Assembly: GCF_019649055.1 (NCBI RefSeq) | Contig: NW_026570224.1 | Coordinates: 620,001-684,000, forward strand | Reading direction: 5' to 3' | From: Paramacrobiotus metropolitanus | Taxonomy: Eukaryota; Tardigrada; Eutardigrada; Parachela; Macrobiotidae | Length of the DNA: 64,000 nt | Shown: positions 59,168-64,000 of the stretch, one piece after another | Position numbering within the stretch: position 1 is the first letter of the stretch | How the letters are laid out: every line of letters starts with the position of its first letter | The notes under the pieces: model-generated | The model's input: the letters and a program-made list of their open reading frames with translations, nothing else | Database searches by the model: none | What the model was told of the DNA's origin: nothing | Program-made: the position numbers and the translations under genes

Positions 59168-59280
59168 TACTCACTAACGTAGCGGCTCTGTAATTCTGGT
59201 GGTAGCTTGGGCACTCACTAACCTACTGCACGTTGCTCTGTAATACTGGCGATAGCTTGGGTACTCACTAAGCTCGAAAT
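59168..59280. repeat. short tandem repeat related to the 51-bp minisatellite
   Basis: GTACTCACTAACG recurs as GCACTCACTAACC and GTACTCACTAAGC at 59168, 59211 and 59261. The copies are separated by GGCTCTGTAATTCTGGTGGTAGCTTGG-type sequence. The GGCTCTGT....TGGTAGCT(C/T)GG..CAC order matches the unit at 5700-6865. Confidence 0.6.
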
Positions 59281-59814
59281 CTAATAATATAATATATGTA
59301 TTTATTTTATTTTAATAATTACTGAAGAGTTTGACTGAATGGCTGAAAATCTTACAATCTTACATGCAGCGTGCGAGGTCACCTTGGGCAACCGTTAATT
59401 GTTTCCCACAAGTTTCCAATAATTCTGCGCTGAAATATCGGCTGAACGGTTTTTTATGGGCATCGTTTAAATGATCCCACTCCATCCATTTTATCACCGT
59501 TTAAATATTATACTGTCTTACCAAAAAATACAGTTTTCAAGTTCGTTAGAATCGGCAATATAAAGTTACATTGAAAACGGGAAAAAGAACCGTGAAAAAG
59601 GCAAACAAAAAGAAAAATTACGGAGGTTTTCAGTTTTTATAAAACTGGTCGAATTTAACCGGAAAGCTTGAAAACTGTCCGCATTTCCACATGTTTAAAA
59701 TATTTTCGTAGCTGGCCTCGCTGGGGTTTTATATTTGAAATATTTAAAATCTTTTTTATTGCTGTACGAAGTGTATTTGTATTTCTTTCATTTTTCCATA
59801 CCTCGAACATAACT

Positions 59815-59834
59815 GGTCGCGCGCTAGCGCGACC
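59815..59834. repeat. GC-rich hairpin
   Basis: GGTCGCGC, a GCTA loop and GCGCGACC form a perfect 8-bp stem. It sits 20 bases left of the large palindrome at 59855-59925. Confidence 0.75.
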
Positions 59835-59854
59835 GATACTTGTATATATCTATT

Positions 59855-59925
59855 CCCACAAAAACCGCGTAGCCACAGTATTGATTATATTATAATCAAT
59901 ACTGTGGCTATGCGGTTTTTGTGGG
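59855..59925. repeat. 71-nt near-perfect palindrome
   Basis: Two 33-base arms beginning CCCACAAAAACCGC and ending GCGGTTTTTGTGGG are complementary at 32 of 33 positions around a 5-base TATTA centre. Weak complementarity continues outside. It could be a foldback or MITE remnant, or a hairpin RNA precursor. Confidence 0.9.
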
Positions 59926-60063
59926 AACGATATACGCATTTATGATGATGACAATAAACGGAAAATTTGCCGTAAGTAAAGTACCGAAATAATAATCCTA
60001 TGACCAGCATTCCCGGTCAGACTCCTGCGACACCGCGAGCACAGCATAACTTCAGCGTGTTAT

Positions 60064-60069
60064 TTTATT
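60064..60069 (-). promoter_or_regulatory. poly(A) signal AATAAA for RpS3A
   Basis: On the minus strand AATAAA lies about 53 bases after the RpS3A stop codon, a typical spacing for a short ribosomal-protein 3' UTR. Confidence 0.6.
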
Positions 60070-60121
60070 TTTCATCTGCAAATTTCCCGAAACGTATGAC
60101 AATTTCCCAACCACAAAATTA

Positions 60122-61839
60122 TTAAACATTTTGAAGCACAGGTGGTTCATATCCGTCCGGTCTCTCAACGGCTACCCCTTCGGCGTTCGTGGTCACTGTG
60201 GCACCTTTGCCACCTTCTCCGTGCATTTCGAGCAGTTTGCTCACTGCAAAAGAAACAGATCAGCGCAATCCGAAAGAACACCCACTATTCCAACATAAGT
60301 CTACCTTCGTTTTATTATTCAACTTTTATATGCTAATATTAAGCACATATGGATACTGCCATATGATAATATATCAGTATTCAGTTTCAGTATACCCTTA
60401 TTAAAATTACAATTAATAAACTGTCACAATCGCCGTATTACGCCAAAAAATTCGGTACAAATTTACAGATTTGTCATAAAGTCACTTGCTTGCTAATTTA
60501 GTTTTCTAGAAGTCACCGAACAGTCTAGCCCATGTGAATGCATAGAAAACTATCAATAGGATGCTTTCACTGTAGAATTATCATATTAATACTAATCAAT
60601 CGCTTATAAAGCTTACATTCAAACTTGGGTTTCTTCATAACTTTGACTTTTCGCACATAAACATCGTGCAAAGGATAAACCGTCTGGCATGCTTTTTCAA
60701 TATCCTTCGCGATGGAGTCTGGCAGAAGCTTGTTAACAACTTCCTTCAGATCGCTGGAGGAAATTTCTCGAGTCACGATGTTGATCATTCGCTTTCGAAT
60801 CTCTTTGACCTAGCAAATTAAACATTTCCTATTAAAGCATCGCTCCGGTACGCTAAGAAGTAAGAACCCTTCAACAACCATTCCATGGGTAAAATGTCTG
60901 ACAAGATTTTTAGGCTGTTTGCTAACTGCACAAACCTGCGAACTTTGCGCATAGCAAGTCTTTCGGAGCGTATTCTGGCGCTTCTTGGTAAACCCGATGA
61001 CAAAGACGCGCAGCAAATATCCATCAGTGGTCTTAACATCGGTGTGGGCTTCGATCAATGTCTAAAGAGACAAACCATGCCGATTACAGTAGAGCCAGAC
61101 CACGTAGCCAGACAGATGTGGGCACAATAGTAGTGACAATAGTGTGTGTGGTATTAACGATTAACTGGTAAGCGAAGCAAATTTTTTTCGGACCTGCCAT
61201 TTTTTGACCATGGAGCGAATCTTGTCCGTAGATAAAGTCATTCCATGGAAATTTGTCAAGACATTCTTCCCACTGACATCCTCCGACATCAGCCGGAATT
61301 TACGGAATCCAATGTCGTCATTATGAATATCAGCTTGCGCGACCTCAAAAACGCGGTTCTTCAAACCTTCCGATGCGATCTCTGAAAACATTCATGACCC
61401 ACTCCTTAGTAAGTTATCAAACGCACTCCCGTCATTTTGGACTCGTATGAACCGCGATAAAATGGATTTTGCACTTCAGCTCAGCTCAGTAATAATTTAA
61501 GAGCTAGTACTCCTTCAGCACCAGTACATTCACCTGACTCGAGGTGCCCGTAACAAAACTAATTCTAGAGACAAAAATCGGAGACTTACTAGTTCCCTGG
61601 GTTCTGTTGACAATAGTTTTTCCAATGGTTCTCGTATTGAACATCGAAGGGGCACGGATATCATACCAATCCTTTCGAGAGAAAGGATCAACACTGCAAA
61701 CACACGAATTCATGAGTAACTGAAGAGCCATCCGTGACCAACCGGCTGCATACGCTCATCATGTTCGCGGCACTTACATCTTCTTTTTTCCACCTTTTTT
61801 GCCTCCCTTTGCCAAGCGCTTATTCTTTCCTACCGCCAT
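60122..61839 (-). CDS. RpS3A: 40S ribosomal protein S3A (eS1)
   Basis: Six exons on the minus strand: 61839-61778, 61693-61590, 61381-61194, 61061-60936, 60809-60617 and 60243-60122. All phases agree and give 264 aa, the same length as human RPS3A. Recognisable eS1 segments in order are [102 protein letters not shown] and [19 protein letters not shown], then the C-terminal LLEMHGEG and [10 protein letters not shown]. The protein is a structural component of the small ribosomal subunit near the mRNA exit channel. Introns are 84-373 bases. I looked for box C/D snoRNA signatures in them and saw none. The gene is convergent with SLC26. Confidence 0.98.
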
Positions 61840-62181
61840 GATTAAAATTCGAGGAATCAAGCGACTTCAAACTGGTAATCAAAACGGAGAACCAATGCAG
61901 GTAGAAATGTTGGAACCGCGCTCTCACTACACGATAAGAGTCCGTACATCGTATAAACCTGCACGCGCATACGGAGTCGTGCAGGGAACATTTCGGCTTC
62001 TGCATTCATATGAACGCTTTGAACCAGTCGCAGCGCTCATTGGTTGCCATTCGCAGGGTAAAAAATCGCAATCATGATTGGCACTTCTGCAATATGGTCC
62101 AACCCATTCCGATCAGTCTACCTCTCAAGGGTGTCAGTCACAATATTCTAAGATTTTTGAATACGAGTATTATTGACGTTG
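61840..62181. other. spacer between two minus-strand genes
   Basis: About 340 bases holding the RpS3A promoter and 5' UTR and the 3' UTR of the gene to the right. The plus-strand open frame crossing here is a shadow of RpS3A and its neighbour. No clear TOP or TATA element was identified. Confidence 0.4.
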
Positions 62182-63896
62182 TTACAGAGTACACGTCGAA
62201 TTCTGGAACGAATTTTTCCGAAATTTCATCAACAATAAAAACTTACAATTTCGCCGGTGTACAGTGCCAGTCTGCTAGAAACCCTTTAGAAAGAAAGTAC
62301 GAACTAGAGATACCAGATCTCAACATTCAGATCAGAAATCCGGGACAGTCTGCCAAGCAACATTTTGTCTGGTACAAAGACATTTGCAAACACAAACATG
62401 ACACTGATGAATTATTAATTCAGTAGCGTGACAGATTTTTCTCTCCATGCCAGCAGTAAAGCGCCAACAATTACAAAAAAAAGACTAACCCTGCAATTTG
62501 TATATTCCAGATTTCAAAAAAGTTTCTATATCGGCCTCAGTGGGATCTTCTACGTTTTTCGCCATCGTTGCAATGCAGTCCACAAACGCTCTTCGGTATT
62601 TCTTTATAAAATTTATCTGATCGATGGCAGTTTGCTGCAGCTCAACTAATGTAGGATTATCCAAATTGGGGGGAAGCTCGAAGTTAGCATCGAGAAGAGA
62701 GGTAGCTGTCTGCGGAAGATGCCGTGCGGTCCACAGAGCTTGCGCGGCAGTTTGTTTGAAGGTATCCTAATTCGGCAGATTCGAAAATGAACGCGCAGTT
62801 TCGCAATGATAGAACAAAAAATTCAGTCTATTTATTGCACGAATTTTCCCCAATTAATTTTACCAAGGTGGACAACTCCTGCAGCAGCGCATAAATTTCC
62901 GCATCAGGTTTAATGTCCAGCTCAGCCAACATTTTATCGTCTGCATCTGTGACACTGAAAACATGTAACTGTGATTACAAAGTCGACTACTTTTTCAAAA
63001 GGGTCAGAGCAACATCTGCTAGTGATACGGTACTGATACAGTACCTGTCGGACAATCTTCCACTACCCTCTCCGGCCATCAGACTTAAATTTGATAGGTA
63101 ATTTTGCAGAAACACGGCATCCGCTTTGAATTGCGTCTATAAAATACAGTAAACTGGAATAGGGTAAAAATACTGTAATCTGCATACAACTGCCAGAAAG
63201 TCATAGACTGCACTACACAGACGCATAAATGCGAAAAAAAGCGAAGTGATAAAGCGAAGGATGGAAAACGCGCAGCGGGAAGCAGCAGACATCATAGAGT
63301 AGACTGCTTAGAATCAAACAAGTCTACAAACTGCCCATTTTCTCCAGATTGCTTAGCATCGCGGACGGTCCAATATTACTTAAATGCACGCGGGTGCACA
63401 AGCACAGCGTTATTAACCGGCGACAACTTGCTTTCATACGAATTACGAAAATAAAGTAAGAAATACCTTGAAAACCTTTACGAACAGCTTTAAGCAGCAG
63501 ATTTACCCCAACGGCCGTTTCGTAGTTGTCAGATAAGGCTTTCATAGTGGTTTTGATGTTTCTGAACGAAGGTCCACCCGAGCTGGCCGAACCCGACGGA
63601 GTGAAAGTCAACGTGTTGGCAAGTGGTACAATCGGAATCGAAGCAACGGTAGAATTCGTGACCGCCGTCGCACCAGGGTAACCTCCATGGATAGCTTGAG
63701 ACATCTGACCGGGACTTGTAAGATTTGAGCCGGCAGCTGCTAAGGAACTGGTAGTGCTACTTGGAAGATAACCAGGCGGCTGCTGCGTGTTGCCTGCCAC
63801 CGGATGGCTATCGAAAAACGGCTGCGGGACGGTTGCGCTATTCGAACCAGGGTTCATTCCTTGAGGTCCCATTCCGCCGAACTGAGGACGATGCAT
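62182..63896 (-). CDS. unidentified helical protein with low-complexity N-terminus
   Basis: My seven-exon minus-strand model is 63896-63467, 63123-63045, 62954-62864, 62766-62490, 62368-62314, 62274-62247 and 62202-62182. Every junction is GT-AG and phase-consistent, giving 326 aa. Residues 1-110 are Gly/Pro/Ser/Thr/Gln-rich (MHRPQFGGMGPQGMNPGSNS), like the N-termini of some transcriptional co-regulators. The rest is predicted helical, with segments NIKTTMKALSDNYETAVGVN, LAELDIKPDAEIYALLQEL, TAAQALWTARHLPQTATSLL, LQQTAIDQINFIKKYRRAF and LGRLSRISDLNVEICRLAL. There is no signal peptide or TM. A Mediator-type or other complex subunit is conceivable, but I could not match a specific family. The acceptor of exon 2 and the last two tiny exons are the least certain parts. 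Confidence 0.6.
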
Positions 63897-64000
63897 TGCG
63901 GAACAATGCAATAATACAAATCAATAAAAACGAACTAGCAAAATCCAAGTAGAACAAGCATCGATGCGTCGACGCTAAAAGCAGCGCACCCTGCAAAACA
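63897..64000. other. upstream edge region
   Basis: 5' side of the minus-strand gene starting at 63896. No feature is visible in the remaining 104 bases. Confidence 0.3.

Larger units (their letters stand above)
57559..60063. other. repeat-rich intergenic region
   Basis: AT-rich spacer between convergent SLC26 (+) and RpS3A (-). It contains several foldbacks and tandem repeats listed separately (58266-58369, 58423-58750, 59003-59023, 59168-59280, 59815-59834, 59855-59925) and may be a graveyard of small non-autonomous elements. A 111-codon minus-strand frame at 57730-58065 has no recognisable protein. Confidence 0.55.

Noticed and set aside
60244-61777. snoRNA genes in RpS3A introns
   Set aside because: Vertebrate RPS3A hosts a C/D snoRNA, so I looked for C (RUGAUGA) and D (CUGA) boxes with terminal stems and saw none convincing.
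61799-62426. Plus-strand frames crossing RpS3A exon 1 and the gene to its right
   Set aside because: The minus-strand exons with correct splice sites and RpS3A homology explain the openness.

Overview
This is animal (bilaterian) nuclear DNA. Protein-coding genes are split by many short GT-AG introns, mostly about 50-400 bp, and include unmistakable metazoan families: ribosomal protein S3A, MAM/LDLa receptors, a receptor guanylyl cyclase, an SLC26 transporter and a SOCS-box protein. No tRNA, rRNA, CRISPR array, operon or viral gene was recognised. A compact-genome ecdysozoan, perhaps a tardigrade, is my best guess. That is inference from gene style only, since no taxon-diagnostic sequence is present.

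Layout. 1-1077 (-): partial exon of a large Ser/Thr/Asn-rich protein. 3638-4800 (+): mitochondrial HMG-box protein (TFAM-like) with three HMG boxes. 5700-6865: complex minisatellite with a 51-bp unit and inverted copies. 7734-31283 (+): a giant single-pass membrane protein with about 28 MAM domains, 3 LDLa modules, a Ser/Thr stalk, a TM helix and a short tail. Its first 15 MAM domains are three tandem copies of a five-domain block. 33601-39916 (+): receptor guanylyl cyclase that has lost one metal-binding Asp. 40963-43518 (+): coiled-coil protein. 47115-49878 (+): secreted Gly/Tyr-rich protein alternating GGY blocks with VIVGTPV motifs. 51408-52771 (+): SOCS box joined to a pseudokinase. 54172-57387 (+): SLC26 anion transporter, 695 aa in a fully phase-consistent 11-exon model. 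57388-60121: repeat-rich spacer with tandem and foldback DNA. 60122-61839 (-): RpS3A, 264 aa. 62182-63896 (-): unrecognised 326-aa helical protein with a low-complexity N-terminus.

The genes do not form an evident pathway. Three products are secreted or surface-exposed (MAM giant, guanylyl cyclase, Gly-rich protein) and SLC26 is a membrane carrier. The others are housekeeping (RpS3A, TFAM-like) or unknown. The most distinctive items are the MAM super-repeat, the GTPV/GGY structural protein, the SOCS-pseudokinase, the three-box TFAM and the guanylyl cyclase substitution.
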